Assembly: GCA_002309795.1 (NCBI GenBank)
Contig: DBXZ01000063.1
Location: 5,189-19,093, forward strand
DNA length: 13,905 nt
Reading direction: 5' to 3'
DNA from: Bacteroidales bacterium UBA1199
Lineage (GTDB): Bacteria > Bacteroidota > Bacteroidia > Bacteroidales > UBA932
Position numbers and translations under genes: made by a program. Of this stretch, positions 7,108 to 13,905 are shown piece after piece (within the stretch, counting starts at the first letter, position 1; each line of letters opens with the position of its first letter). Below the pieces are notes generated by a model. It had not been told where the DNA came from. It saw only the letters and a program-made list of their open reading frames with translations, and searched no databases.

Positions 7108-7123
7108 AAACGAATAATCGTTT
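7108..7123 (-). repeat. 6-bp inverted repeat in the leader of the beta-barrel gene
   Basis: AAACGA-TTAT-TCGTTT read on the minus strand: a perfect six-base stem with a four-base loop, about 20 nt before the start codon and inside the predicted 42-nt leader. It is AT-rich and weak as RNA; it could be a binding site, an mRNA-stability hairpin, or chance. Confidence 0.35.
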
Positions 7124-7137
7124 GGGTTCACGAATCA

Positions 7138-7167
7138 CAAAGATACACTTTTTTCAGTTCTTTACAA
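7138..7167 (-). promoter_or_regulatory. Bacteroides-type promoter for the beta-barrel gene
   Basis: On the minus strand, TTG (7167-7165) is followed after 19 nt by TATCTTTG (7145-7138), matching the Bacteroidota consensus. The -33 part begins just inside the truB stop region, and the start point would be near 7131. This allows expression separate from the upstream truB operon. Confidence 0.75.
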
Positions 7168-7998
7168 CTTTTCACCGGCGAGCCGGAAGTCGCCGGAAGC
7201 CACGCGCCGCAGGGCGGTGAGGTAGGCTCCGGAGTTCATGGCAAGTCCCAGGTCGCGGGCCAGCGAACGGATGTAAGTCCCTTTGCTGCAACGAATTCTG
7301 AGCAGCACTTCGGGGCCGGGGACTTCGCTGCGCGCCGCCGTGTGGAAGTTCTTGACGTTGCGCACAGCTTCGGAGACTTCGACCGCTTCCCGCTGCGGTC
7401 CTTCGGCCATTCCGGAAGCGCGGTAGTCCAGCAACTCGATCGAGCTGATGGTGATTCGGGCCGTGCGCAGCTCTACCGCTTCTCCGGCGCGGGCGTATTC
7501 GTAGGCGCGCAGGCCGCCGACCATCTTGGCGGAGAAAACCGGCGGAACCTGTTCCTGTTCGCCGATAAAACCCGTCAGCGCTGCTTCCACCCCTTCCCGT
7601 GTGATATGTTCAAACGGGAAAAACTGATCCACAGGCTGTTCCAGATCGTAGGATGCCGTGGTGGCGCCAAAGGCGATCCGGGCCAGATACTCTTTCTCAT
7701 GGGCTTGCAGCGCTTCGGCAATCTTGGTGGCGCGGCCCACGCAGACAATCAGCAGGCCGGTGGCCATCGGATCGAGCGTACCCGCGTGACCGACCTTCAG
7801 CTTGTGGGTGTGGAAATGCTTCTGCAGCTGGAACTTGATCTTCCTTACCAGGTCGGCCGATGTCCAGCGGATCGGTTTGTCCACCGGGATCAGGATGCCC
7901 TCCGGATAATCCTCGATGCTGTGCGAGAGACGGCCTTCGCAGTACTCGAGGGCCGTTTCCACCGGACAACCGGTCAGGATATGGGGGTTCAGTTCCAA
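7162..7998 (-). CDS. truB: tRNA pseudouridine(55) synthase TruB
   Basis: TruB makes pseudouridine 55 in the T loop of tRNAs. The catalytic Asp is D76 in GHAGTLDPMATG (70-81). Also visible are VDKPIRWTS (39-47), the KEYLARIAFGATTASYD region (102-118), QVPPVFSAKMVGG (150-162) and RCSKGTYIRSLARDLG (236-251). The frame opens at a TTG (7998), 5 nt after the rpiB stop. Family members usually begin near residue 30 (EDYPEGILIPVDKP), so either there is a roughly 27-residue N-terminal extension or translation starts at a later codon such as the GTG at 7962; no in-frame ATG is available. About 35 extra residues (192-229, including Gly/Pro and Glu-rich parts) lie between two core strands. Last gene of the cluster; no terminator is seen before the next promoter. 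Confidence 0.93.
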   Translation of the reverse strand: MELNPHILTGCPVETALEYCEGRLSHSIEDYPEGILIPVDKPIRWTSADLVRKIKFQLQKHFHTHKLKVGHAGTLDPMATGLLIVCVGRATKIAEALQAHEKEYLARIAFGATTASYDLEQPVDQFFPFEHITREGVEAALTGFIGEQEQVPPVFSAKMVGGLRAYEYARAGEAVELRTARITISSIELLDYRASGMAEGPQREAVEVSEAVRNVKNFHTAARSEVPGPEVLLRIRCSKGTYIRSLARDLGLAMNSGAYLTALRRVASGDFRLAGEKL

Positions 7999-8003
7999 AA
8001 CGT

Positions 8004-8447
8004 TTACTTGCAGGGAATCTTGTCGATCCGGCGCTGGTGGCGTCCGCCTTCGAACTGCGCGTCAAACCAGGCACGGACAATGGCTTCGGCCGTTTCCACC
8101 GGGATAAAGCGGCCCGGCAGGCAGAGCACGTTCGCATTGTTGTGCTGCTTGGCCAGCGCACCGATCTCAGGGGTCCAGCAGAGGGCTGCCCGCACGCCGG
8201 GATGGTGGTTGAGGGTCATGCTGATGCCGTTGCCGGATCCGCAGACTGCGATGCCGCAGGACACTTCGCCCGACTCCACCGCATAACCCAGCGGGTGGGC
8301 GGCGTCGGGATAGTCCATGCTCTCTTCACTGTGCGTGCCGAAGTCGCGGATCTCGTAGCCCATCGACTTCAAAAGCGGCTTGAGCGCCTCTTTCATGGCA
8401 TAGCCGGCGTGGTCGGCCGCCATTCCTATGATTTTTTTATCGTTCAT
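8004..8447 (-). CDS. rpiB: Ribose-5-phosphate isomerase B
   Basis: RpiB interconverts ribose 5-phosphate and ribulose 5-phosphate in the non-oxidative pentose phosphate pathway. The 147-residue protein has the family length and motifs: IGMAADHAGYAMKE (7-20), the loop VCGSGNGISM (68-77) with the catalytic base Cys69 (E. coli C66), and QHNNANVLCLPGRFI (101-115) with the conserved His102. Start ATG at 8447, 12 nt after gltX; its stop lies 5 nt before the truB start. No Shine-Dalgarno is visible. It sits between gltX and truB in a run of closely packed genes, so co-transcription with the division cluster is likely. Confidence 0.96.
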   Translation of the reverse strand: MNDKKIIGMAADHAGYAMKEALKPLLKSMGYEIRDFGTHSEESMDYPDAAHPLGYAVESGEVSCGIAVCGSGNGISMTLNHHPGVRAALCWTPEIGALAKQHNNANVLCLPGRFIPVETAEAIVRAWFDAQFEGGRHQRRIDKIPCK

Positions 8448-8459
8448 GGTTCGAATTGG

Positions 8460-10022
8460 TTACCGTTGGTTGAGGATACGGATGCCGCGGTCAATCCGGA
8501 AGCCCGTCTCGTCGCGGCCGATAATCTGCATGATGTCCGAAACGCCGGGACCCTTGGATTCTCCCACAAGGAAGAGGCGCAGGGTGTTCATCACCTTGCC
8601 CATCGACCAGTTCCGGAAGGTGATCAGGTCGTGCAGCAGCGTGTCGATGTGTTCCTTGTCGAAGGGTTTGAGTCCCTTGAGGAAACGGGATACCTCCGGC
8701 AGGATCTCGGGAACCTCTTCTTTCCAGTATTTGGCCACGGAGGATTCGTCGTAGGTTTTCGGCGGTTCGAAGAAGAAAGCGGTCATTCCCCACAGTTCGT
8801 AGGCAAAGTGCGCACGTTCCTTCATCAGGTCCAGCACGGCGCCGATATACTCGTCGCCGAAGCCCTCCAGGTGCTCCGCATTGAGCGTGCGGAATTCGGC
8901 AATCAGGTCGGCGCGGTCGCGGCGGCGCAGGTACTCCTGGTTGAACCACTTGGCCTTTTCAAAGTTGAAGCGGGCGCCCGATTTGACCACGCGCTCCAGC
9001 GAGAAGGCCTCCACCAGTTCGGGGAGGGTGAAGAGTTCCTGTTCGGTGCCGGGATTCCAGCCCAGCATGGCCAGCAGGTTGATGAAGGCTTCCGGGTAGT
9101 AGCCGTCTTCACGGTAGCCTCGGGAGACTTCGCCGTCGGGTGCCACCCACTTGAGCGGGAAAACGGGGAAGCCCATCTTGTCGCCGTCACGCTTGCTCAG
9201 CTTGCCCTTTCCGTCAGGTTTGAGCAGCAGCGAGAGATGGGCGAAGTTCGGGCGACTCTCCTGCCATCCGAAGGCTTCGTACAGCAGATAATGCAGGGGA
9301 AGGGAGGGCAGCCACTCTTCACCGCGGATCACGTCCGTAATCTCCATCAGATGGTCGTCCACGATGTTGGCCAGGTGATAGGTGGGCAGGTCGTCGGCCT
9401 TCTTCCAGAGCACCTTGTCGTCCAGCGTGCAGGCGTTCACGGTGATGTGGCCGCGGATCAGGTCGTCCATCTCCACCAGCCGGTCCGGGTTGATCTTGAA
9501 GCGGATGGTCCAGTCGTTGGTCTCCACCAGGCGGCGCACCACCTCTTCGGGCGGGAGCGCCAGCGAGTTCTTCAGCGTGAGGCGCGTCTCGTGGTTGTAG
9601 GTGAAGGTGCGTTTCTCGGCTTCGGCGGCGGCGCGCAGGGCGGCCAGCTCTTCGGCGCTGTCGAACGCATAATAGGCGAATCCCTTCGAGACCAGCTCCT
9701 CAGCGTATTTCCGGTAGATATGGCGGCGCTGCGACTGGCGGTAGGGGGCGTGGGGATGCTGCTCCGAAGCCTTCTCCACCACGTGGCCGTCGGCATCTAC
9801 ACCCTCGTCGGGCAGGATGCCGCACCAGCGGAGCGCTTCAATGATGTATTCTTCCGCACCCGGCACGAACCGGTTGGAGTCGGTATCTTCGATTCGGAGA
9901 ATAAAATCTCCGCCCGCCTGCTTGGCGTACAGGTAGTTGTACAGTGCGGTCCGGACGCCGCCCATGTGGAGCGGACCGGTCGGACTCGGAGCAAAGCGGA
10001 CTCTTCTCTTTTTCTGTGTCAT
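8460..10022 (-). CDS. gltX: Glutamyl-tRNA synthetase
   Basis: Class I aminoacyl-tRNA synthetase that charges tRNA-Glu. In 520 residues it shows the HIGH-type motif as PSPTGPLHMGG (12-22), RIEDTDSNR (43-51), the YHLANIVDDHLMEITDVIRGEEW block (215-237), and the KMSKS-type motif as GKLSKRDGD (273-281). The C-terminal anticodon-binding region includes ARFNFEKAKWFNQEYLRRR. Length is close to the family norm with a modest insertion at about 74-92 (VDADGHVVEKASEQHPH). No glutaminyl-tRNA synthetase or amidotransferase gene is visible here, so I cannot say whether it also mischarges tRNA-Gln. ATG start at 10022, 3 nt after the ftsZ stop, which indicates an operon. Confidence 0.98.
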   Translation of the reverse strand: MTQKKRRVRFAPSPTGPLHMGGVRTALYNYLYAKQAGGDFILRIEDTDSNRFVPGAEEYIIEALRWCGILPDEGVDADGHVVEKASEQHPHAPYRQSQRRHIYRKYAEELVSKGFAYYAFDSAEELAALRAAAEAEKRTFTYNHETRLTLKNSLALPPEEVVRRLVETNDWTIRFKINPDRLVEMDDLIRGHITVNACTLDDKVLWKKADDLPTYHLANIVDDHLMEITDVIRGEEWLPSLPLHYLLYEAFGWQESRPNFAHLSLLLKPDGKGKLSKRDGDKMGFPVFPLKWVAPDGEVSRGYREDGYYPEAFINLLAMLGWNPGTEQELFTLPELVEAFSLERVVKSGARFNFEKAKWFNQEYLRRRDRADLIAEFRTLNAEHLEGFGDEYIGAVLDLMKERAHFAYELWGMTAFFFEPPKTYDESSVAKYWKEEVPEILPEVSRFLKGLKPFDKEHIDTLLHDLITFRNWSMGKVMNTLRLFLVGESKGPGVSDIMQIIGRDETGFRIDRGIRILNQR

Positions 10023-10025
10023 AGG

Positions 10026-11219
10026 CTATGCGTTTCGGCGGTTGAATGCCGGCTCTTCGGCCAGCTGGTTCAGTTCTTCCTGCGATTCGGTGATCAGCGC
10101 AGGGACCCCTTCGAACTGGAGTTTCCGGTTCACGCGGATCTCCTCTTCCGGATAGACGGGGGTGCCGCGCTTGGGCACGATATTCTTGGCCACCACGGTG
10201 ATGACGTTCTTGCGACGCTGCGAGAGCACGGGCAGCTGCGTCATGGCGAAACCGGTGGCAATCACGGTGACGCTGATCTCGTCGCCCATCGAATCGTCGC
10301 GCACCAGACCGCGCTTGAAGACGCCGGTGCTGCCGATCCGGGCCCGGACCTCTTCCATAATCTGGCGGAGTTCCTCGGCCTTGATGGCACGGCCCTCTTC
10401 ACCGCTGCAGGTGATGTTCACGATGGCATTCTTGGCAGAGGCCAGATCGAGACTGTTCAGGAGCGGGGACTGCAGCGCGTCTTCCACGGCCTTGATGGCG
10501 CGGTTTTCACCCTGGGCGCGTCCCATACCCATCATGGCCACGCCGCTGTTCGCCATCACGCGCTTGACGTCGGCGAAGTCGGCGTTGATGAAGCCGCTCT
10601 TGGTGATGATTTCGGCGATACTCTTGACAGCCGTGCAGAGCACCTCGTCGGCCTTGTGGAAGGCGGAGAAGATGTCCAGGTCGGGGTAGATGTCGTAGAG
10701 TTTCTGGTTGTCGATGATCAGGATGCTGTCCACCTGGCCGTTGAGGTCTTTGATACCTTCCACGGCGCGCTCCAGCGCCTCTTCGCCCTCATCGCGGAAG
10801 GGGATGGTCACGACGCCCACGGTCAGTTTGTTGGCTTTGCGGGCGGCCTCTGCAATCACGGGAGCCGCACCGGTTCCGGTACCGCCGCCCATACCGCAGG
10901 TGATGAAGGCCATTTCAATGGGGTCCTTGAAGAGCTGGGCAATCTCGTCGGCGGATGATTCGGCCGCCTTGCGGCCCACGGCCGCTTCGGTACCGGCACC
11001 CAGGCCTTTTTCGCCCAGCTGGACCTTGTGGGCCACCGGGCTCGCCTCGAGCGCCTGGCTGTCGGTGTTGCAGACTACGTAGTCCACGTCCTTGATGCCC
11101 TGGTTCTGCATATAGTTGACGGCATTGCCGCCACCGCCGCCAACACCGATCACGGTGATGATGTTGGTGCGTTTCTGCCAGGTATTGGGAATCAATGATT
11201 GATCGATGGTATTGTTCAT
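10026..11219 (-). CDS. ftsZ: Cell division GTPase FtsZ
   Basis: FtsZ is the tubulin-like GTPase that forms the division ring at midcell. The 397-residue protein contains the nucleotide-binding glycine motif VIGVGGGGGNAVNYM (23-37), the tubulin signature GMGGGTGTGAAP (109-120), and the T7 synergy loop NADFADVKRVM (212-222) with the acidic residues needed for GTP hydrolysis. About 73 residues follow the core end (ATGF at 321-324), shorter than I recall for Bacteroides FtsZ. The extreme C terminus reads EEPAFNRRNA where most FtsZ proteins have an (I)PAFLR-type peptide that binds FtsA and other partners, so that motif appears degenerate. ATG start at 11219, 12 nt after ftsA, with a perfect Shine-Dalgarno. 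Confidence 0.98.
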   Translation of the reverse strand: MNNTIDQSLIPNTWQKRTNIITVIGVGGGGGNAVNYMQNQGIKDVDYVVCNTDSQALEASPVAHKVQLGEKGLGAGTEAAVGRKAAESSADEIAQLFKDPIEMAFITCGMGGGTGTGAAPVIAEAARKANKLTVGVVTIPFRDEGEEALERAVEGIKDLNGQVDSILIIDNQKLYDIYPDLDIFSAFHKADEVLCTAVKSIAEIITKSGFINADFADVKRVMANSGVAMMGMGRAQGENRAIKAVEDALQSPLLNSLDLASAKNAIVNITCSGEEGRAIKAEELRQIMEEVRARIGSTGVFKRGLVRDDSMGDEISVTVIATGFAMTQLPVLSQRRKNVITVVAKNIVPKRGTPVYPEEEIRVNRKLQFEGVPALITESQEELNQLAEEPAFNRRNA

Positions 11220-11226
11220 AGTAGTG

Positions 11227-11233
11227 CCTCCTT
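11227..11233 (-). promoter_or_regulatory. Perfect Shine-Dalgarno for ftsZ
   Basis: Read on the minus strand, AAGGAGG ends 7 nt before the ftsZ ATG and shares its first two bases with the ftsA TAA stop. It is a full-length anti-Shine-Dalgarno complement at ideal spacing. The other genes in the window, except partly infB, show no such site. Confidence 0.85.
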
Positions 11234-12605
11234 ATACTTCATCGCCGCTATTGTTGTCGCCGAAGATATCGCTGAACAGGTTGCGGAATCCGGATTTGGG
11301 TGCGGGCTTGGGTTTCGGTTTATCGTGCCGGTCTTTGGGTTTGTCCGGCTTGACGGGTTCGGGTTCCGGAGCGGATGTGACCGGAGCGGGGTCGCCGAAC
11401 ACGGTAGGCCGTGAAATCGTCGTTTCCGGCTTCTGCGGTACGTTCTGCGTGGTGGAGAGCTTCGGTTCGTAGAACTCGAGCAGCAGACCCACCGCCGTGG
11501 ATGCGAAGGTGTCGTTGGCGGCTTCCACCGAATCGTCTGCGATACAGCTGCGCGGTGCGGCCAGGCGGACCTTGCGTCCCAGGATGGCACCGGCGAGCAG
11601 CGGCAGGTGGGAAAGATAGGCCGTTCCGCCGGTAATCACCACACCGGCAGGAATGCGATCGCTGTAGGCGCTTCCGTCAATCAGGTACTTGACGGCGTCC
11701 AGAATCTCGCTCATGCGGGCTTCGATAATCCGGGTCAGCTGAAGCAGATCCACACTGCCCTCTATATTGCCCTCTTCGCCCTGCAGTTCCACCATCTTGC
11801 CGTCGGGAACCTTTTCCTCCAGGCAGGAGCCTACGCCGACCTTGACGGTTTCTGCCCAGGTGGCGGTAAAGTTGGTCAGGTTCTTGATGTCGGTCGTGAT
11901 GGATTCGCCTCCGAAGGGAATCACGAAAGCGTCACGGACCACGTTCTCCTTGATAATGGCAATCTCCGTCAGGTCCTTGCCGATATCCACCAGCGCCACG
12001 CCGTTGTCCATTTCCTGGGCGGTGAGGACGGCGCGGGCCGATGCGATGGGCGAGAAGATAGCCTTCCGCGGCGTGAGAGAACACTCGGCCAGCACCGCCT
12101 TGCGTTTCTCAAAGAGCGCCTTTTTCCCGGTAAAGATCTTGAAATATCCGTCCAGCGAACTGCTGCGGATGCCGTCGAGGTCGTCGCCGGAAAGCCCGAT
12201 CTGGTCGTCCACGCTGTAGGACTGCGGGGCGACCTCCAGGACGAGTTCGCCGTTTCCGGCCCGGTTGTACTGGTCGGCAATCATCCGGCGGACATCCTCG
12301 GTATTGATCCGGCGGTTGTCGTCACGCTGTTTGTCGCGCGCTTCGCTGTCGCGTTCCTGGATGAACTTGCCGGAAATGCTGATTACGGCGCTGGAGATGG
12401 TCTCTCCTATCGCCTGCTGGGCCCGTTGGATCATCGGGTAGAGGATCCGGCTGACCTGGTAGTCGTTGAAGATTTCGCCGTAACGGATACCTGCTGAGGG
12501 CGCGGATTCGTAGTGGACCACATGGATGCGTCCGTCCCGCTTCTCGCCGACTGCCACGGCGATTTTCCCGGAGCCGAAATCTACGGCTGTTACGTAAGTA
12601 CTCAT
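11232..12605 (-). CDS. ftsA: Cell division protein FtsA
   Basis: FtsA is the actin-like protein that tethers FtsZ to the membrane. The 457-residue protein starts STYVTAVDFGSGKIAVAV, with phosphate-1 at about 6-15, the 1C/SHS2 domain at about 75-165, and the adenosine motif GVVITGGTAYLSHL at 321-334. Phosphate-2 reads LVDIGKDLTEIAI (205-217) where GGGT-like residues are usual, so it is divergent. A Pro/Lys/Asp-rich linker (about 385-437) leads to a C-terminal amphipathic helix GFRNLFSDIFGDN (439-451), the expected membrane anchor. I chose the ATG at 12605; a TTG nine codons upstream would overlap ftsQ. The gap to ftsQ is 13 nt. No Shine-Dalgarno is seen. Confidence 0.95.
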   Translation of the reverse strand: MSTYVTAVDFGSGKIAVAVGEKRDGRIHVVHYESAPSAGIRYGEIFNDYQVSRILYPMIQRAQQAIGETISSAVISISGKFIQERDSEARDKQRDDNRRINTEDVRRMIADQYNRAGNGELVLEVAPQSYSVDDQIGLSGDDLDGIRSSSLDGYFKIFTGKKALFEKRKAVLAECSLTPRKAIFSPIASARAVLTAQEMDNGVALVDIGKDLTEIAIIKENVVRDAFVIPFGGESITTDIKNLTNFTATWAETVKVGVGSCLEEKVPDGKMVELQGEEGNIEGSVDLLQLTRIIEARMSEILDAVKYLIDGSAYSDRIPAGVVITGGTAYLSHLPLLAGAILGRKVRLAAPRSCIADDSVEAANDTFASTAVGLLLEFYEPKLSTTQNVPQKPETTISRPTVFGDPAPVTSAPEPEPVKPDKPKDRHDKPKPKPAPKSGFRNLFSDIFGDNNSGDEV

Positions 12606-12618
12606 ATACTGTTGAAGA

Positions 12619-13392
12619 TTATTTGCAGACAATCTGGTCTTTGTATTTCAGGTTGACGGTTTTATAGGGTTTTGTTCCGCGCAGCGGAGCGATACTGCGG
12701 TAGTAGCGGCTGATCTTGTCGAACTTTCCGGCGATGTCGTCCGCCCGGCCGAAAATGAACTGTTCACCGCCGTTGTTCATGTAGAGAACCAGGTCTCCGT
12801 TGGGGGTGACGTCGATCTGGGCCACCTGGCGGTGCCAGAAATCGTGGTTCTCGATATAGTCGCCCAGCGCGAGAATCTCTTTCAGCCATTGATTCTCCGC
12901 CGCCGTCCGGGGACGTCCCTGGAAACGGCTGCCAATCTGCAGCGGAATCCGCCCGGTCACGACCGGCACGTCGGCGGGGTTGCGCAGCGGGAAGAGATAG
13001 CCCGTAGGGTCGCTGTAGTAGACGCCGTTTCCGCAGAAGAGACGCAGTGCCGCGTGGCGGTGACGGACGTCGATCTGCACCGTGCCGTCCGTCTTGCGGT
13101 ATGCCTGGCTGTCCAGAATCTCTCCGCAGGTGGCGAGTTTCTGCTCGATTCCGCAGAGGTCCACCGAGTCGGCCTTCGTCCCGACGATCCCGCTGCCGCC
13201 GCCTATGATGCCCATGATGTCATCCGTCCCGATCAGGTTGCTGCCGTCGCCCTTGATGGCGATACGGACATTGCCGCAGACGACTTTCGCCCGCTCCGCA
13301 CGCTCCATCTGACCGACGAACCAGATATAGCAGCCGCCGATCCCGGCAACGCCCAGGATAATCAGGATGGTGAGTAGGACTTTTTTCAGCAT
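12619..13392 (-). CDS. ftsQ: Cell division protein FtsQ/DivIB-like
   Basis: A 257-residue bitopic inner-membrane protein of the division complex. One membrane helix lies at about 4-26 after a short basic start (MLKK), and the rest is predicted to be periplasmic. The central part shows the FtsQ-type beta domain (QIDVRHRHAALRLF at 106-119, then GVYYSDPTGYLFPL at 123-136, then VPVVTGRIP at 142-150). Sequence conservation of FtsQ is weak, so the call rests also on position: it lies between murC and ftsA, its canonical place. The ATG overlaps the end of murC by 7 nt (ATGCTGA), suggesting translational coupling. Three or more Cys residues occur outside the membrane segment. Confidence 0.92.
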   Translation of the reverse strand: MLKKVLLTILIILGVAGIGGCYIWFVGQMERAERAKVVCGNVRIAIKGDGSNLIGTDDIMGIIGGGSGIVGTKADSVDLCGIEQKLATCGEILDSQAYRKTDGTVQIDVRHRHAALRLFCGNGVYYSDPTGYLFPLRNPADVPVVTGRIPLQIGSRFQGRPRTAAENQWLKEILALGDYIENHDFWHRQVAQIDVTPNGDLVLYMNNGGEQFIFGRADDIAGKFDKISRYYRSIAPLRGTKPYKTVNLKYKDQIVCK

Positions 13393-13905
13393 AATCCGCG
13401 AAGCCAGTTTTCAATGGGGTCTATGAAACGGTCTATATCGCCCGCCCCGAAGGTGATCAGGCAGTCGATTTTCCGCTGTGCGAGGGTTTCCATCAGCCGG
13501 TCCTTGGGGATCAGCTGCTTGTCGGTGAGGGTCACTTTGTCCAGGATCATCTCCGAACAGACGCCGGGGATGGGAAGTTCCCGCGCCGGATAGATGGGGA
13601 GCATGATCAGGGCGTCCAGGCCGCTGAGCGCTTCGGCGAAGTCGTCGGCGAAGTCGCGCGTACGGGTATAGAGATGCGGCTGGAAAATGCCGCAGAGATT
13701 GCGTCCCGGGAAGATGTTCCGGATAGAGGAGATGGCCGCCTTGATCTCGTTCGGATGGTGCGCATAATCGTCTACATAGGCGATTTTGGGCGTGTTGACA
13801 TGGATGTCGAACCGGCGCTTCACGCCGCTGAACGATTCGATGGCTTTCCGCACCGTTTCCGGTTCCACGCCGTGAAGCAGCGCCACGGCGGCGGCCGCCA
13901 CGGCG
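13386..13905 (-). CDS. murC: UDP-N-acetylmuramate--L-alanine ligase MurC, C-terminal part (cut by window edge)
   Basis: MurC adds L-Ala to UDP-MurNAc in peptidoglycan precursor synthesis, using ATP. About 173 C-terminal residues are visible and the upstream part lies beyond the right edge. Diagnostic stretches are ESFSGVKRRFDIH, the conserved DDYAHHPNEIKAAISSIR, and IFQPHLYTRTRDFADDFAEAL, which mark the end of the central ATPase domain and the C-terminal Mur ligase domain. YVDDYAHHP is a hallmark of MurC. ALIMLPIYPARELPIPGV and LITFGAGDIDRF also match the family. The stop TGA overlaps the ftsQ start by 7 nt. It is the first visible gene of the division and cell-wall cluster. No start codon can be assigned. 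Confidence 0.96.
   Translation of the reverse strand, partial: AVAAAAVALLHGVEPETVRKAIESFSGVKRRFDIHVNTPKIAYVDDYAHHPNEIKAAISSIRNIFPGRNLCGIFQPHLYTRTRDFADDFAEALSGLDALIMLPIYPARELPIPGVCSEMILDKVTLTDKQLIPKDRLMETLAQRKIDCLITFGAGDIDRFIDPIENWLRGLC

Noticed and set aside
7090..7131. Longer beta-barrel protein starting at 7131
   Set aside because: The start would coincide with the predicted transcription start and place 14 polar residues ahead of a clear signal peptide.
7860..10958. A 1032-codon open frame on the plus strand opposite rpiB, gltX and ftsZ
   Set aside because: Same explanation: rpiB, gltX and ftsZ lie in one register and lack the codons that give antisense stops. All three sense proteins are clearly real.

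Overview
This window looks like chromosomal housekeeping DNA from a GC-rich member of the Bacteroidota, probably order Bacteroidales. Three things support that: promoters of the Bacteroides type (TTTG, 19-20 nt, TAnnTTTG), the gene order lpxD-lpxC-lpxA followed by a WbqC-family gene, and A-rich leaders mostly without Shine-Dalgarno sequences. The genus cannot be fixed from sequence reading alone; a high-GC uncultured gut or rumen lineage is a guess. No mobile element, CRISPR array, tRNA or rRNA was seen. Coding density is very high, and the largest gene-free gap is 139 nt (2802-2940).

Layout. (1) Minus strand, 1-2801: rimP, nusA and infB, a ribosome maturation/transcription/translation-initiation operon; infB runs off the left edge just inside its GTP-binding motif. 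RimP is unusually short and lacks the usual C-terminal domain. (2) 2802-2940: a compact divergent control region with two interleaved Bacteroides-type promoters and a terminator-like hairpin in the rimP leader. (3) Plus strand, 2941-6570: lpxD, lpxC, lpxA and a WbqC-Nudix fusion gene, overlapping or separated by at most 2 nt. The first three make the early lipid A precursor. LpxC is a stand-alone deacetylase without the FabZ domain usually fused to it in this phylum. (4) 6599-6632: a bidirectional terminator between convergent units. (5) Minus strand, 6646-7089: a small secreted beta-barrel-like protein with its own promoter. (6) Minus strand, 7162-13905: the end of a division and cell-wall cluster, murC (partial), ftsQ, ftsA, ftsZ, continuing directly into gltX, rpiB and truB.

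How the genes work together. The left operon makes translation and transcription factors, the middle operon builds the lipid A core, and the right cluster finishes the peptidoglycan precursor and assembles the division ring, then feeds into tRNA charging, pentose phosphate metabolism and tRNA modification. I see no clearly new multi-gene system. The most unusual items are the WbqC-Nudix fusion, the N-domain-only RimP with a possible attenuator in front of it, the LpxC lacking FabZ, a perfect Shine-Dalgarno in front of ftsZ in a phylum that seldom uses one, and divergent FtsA/FtsZ interaction or nucleotide motifs.
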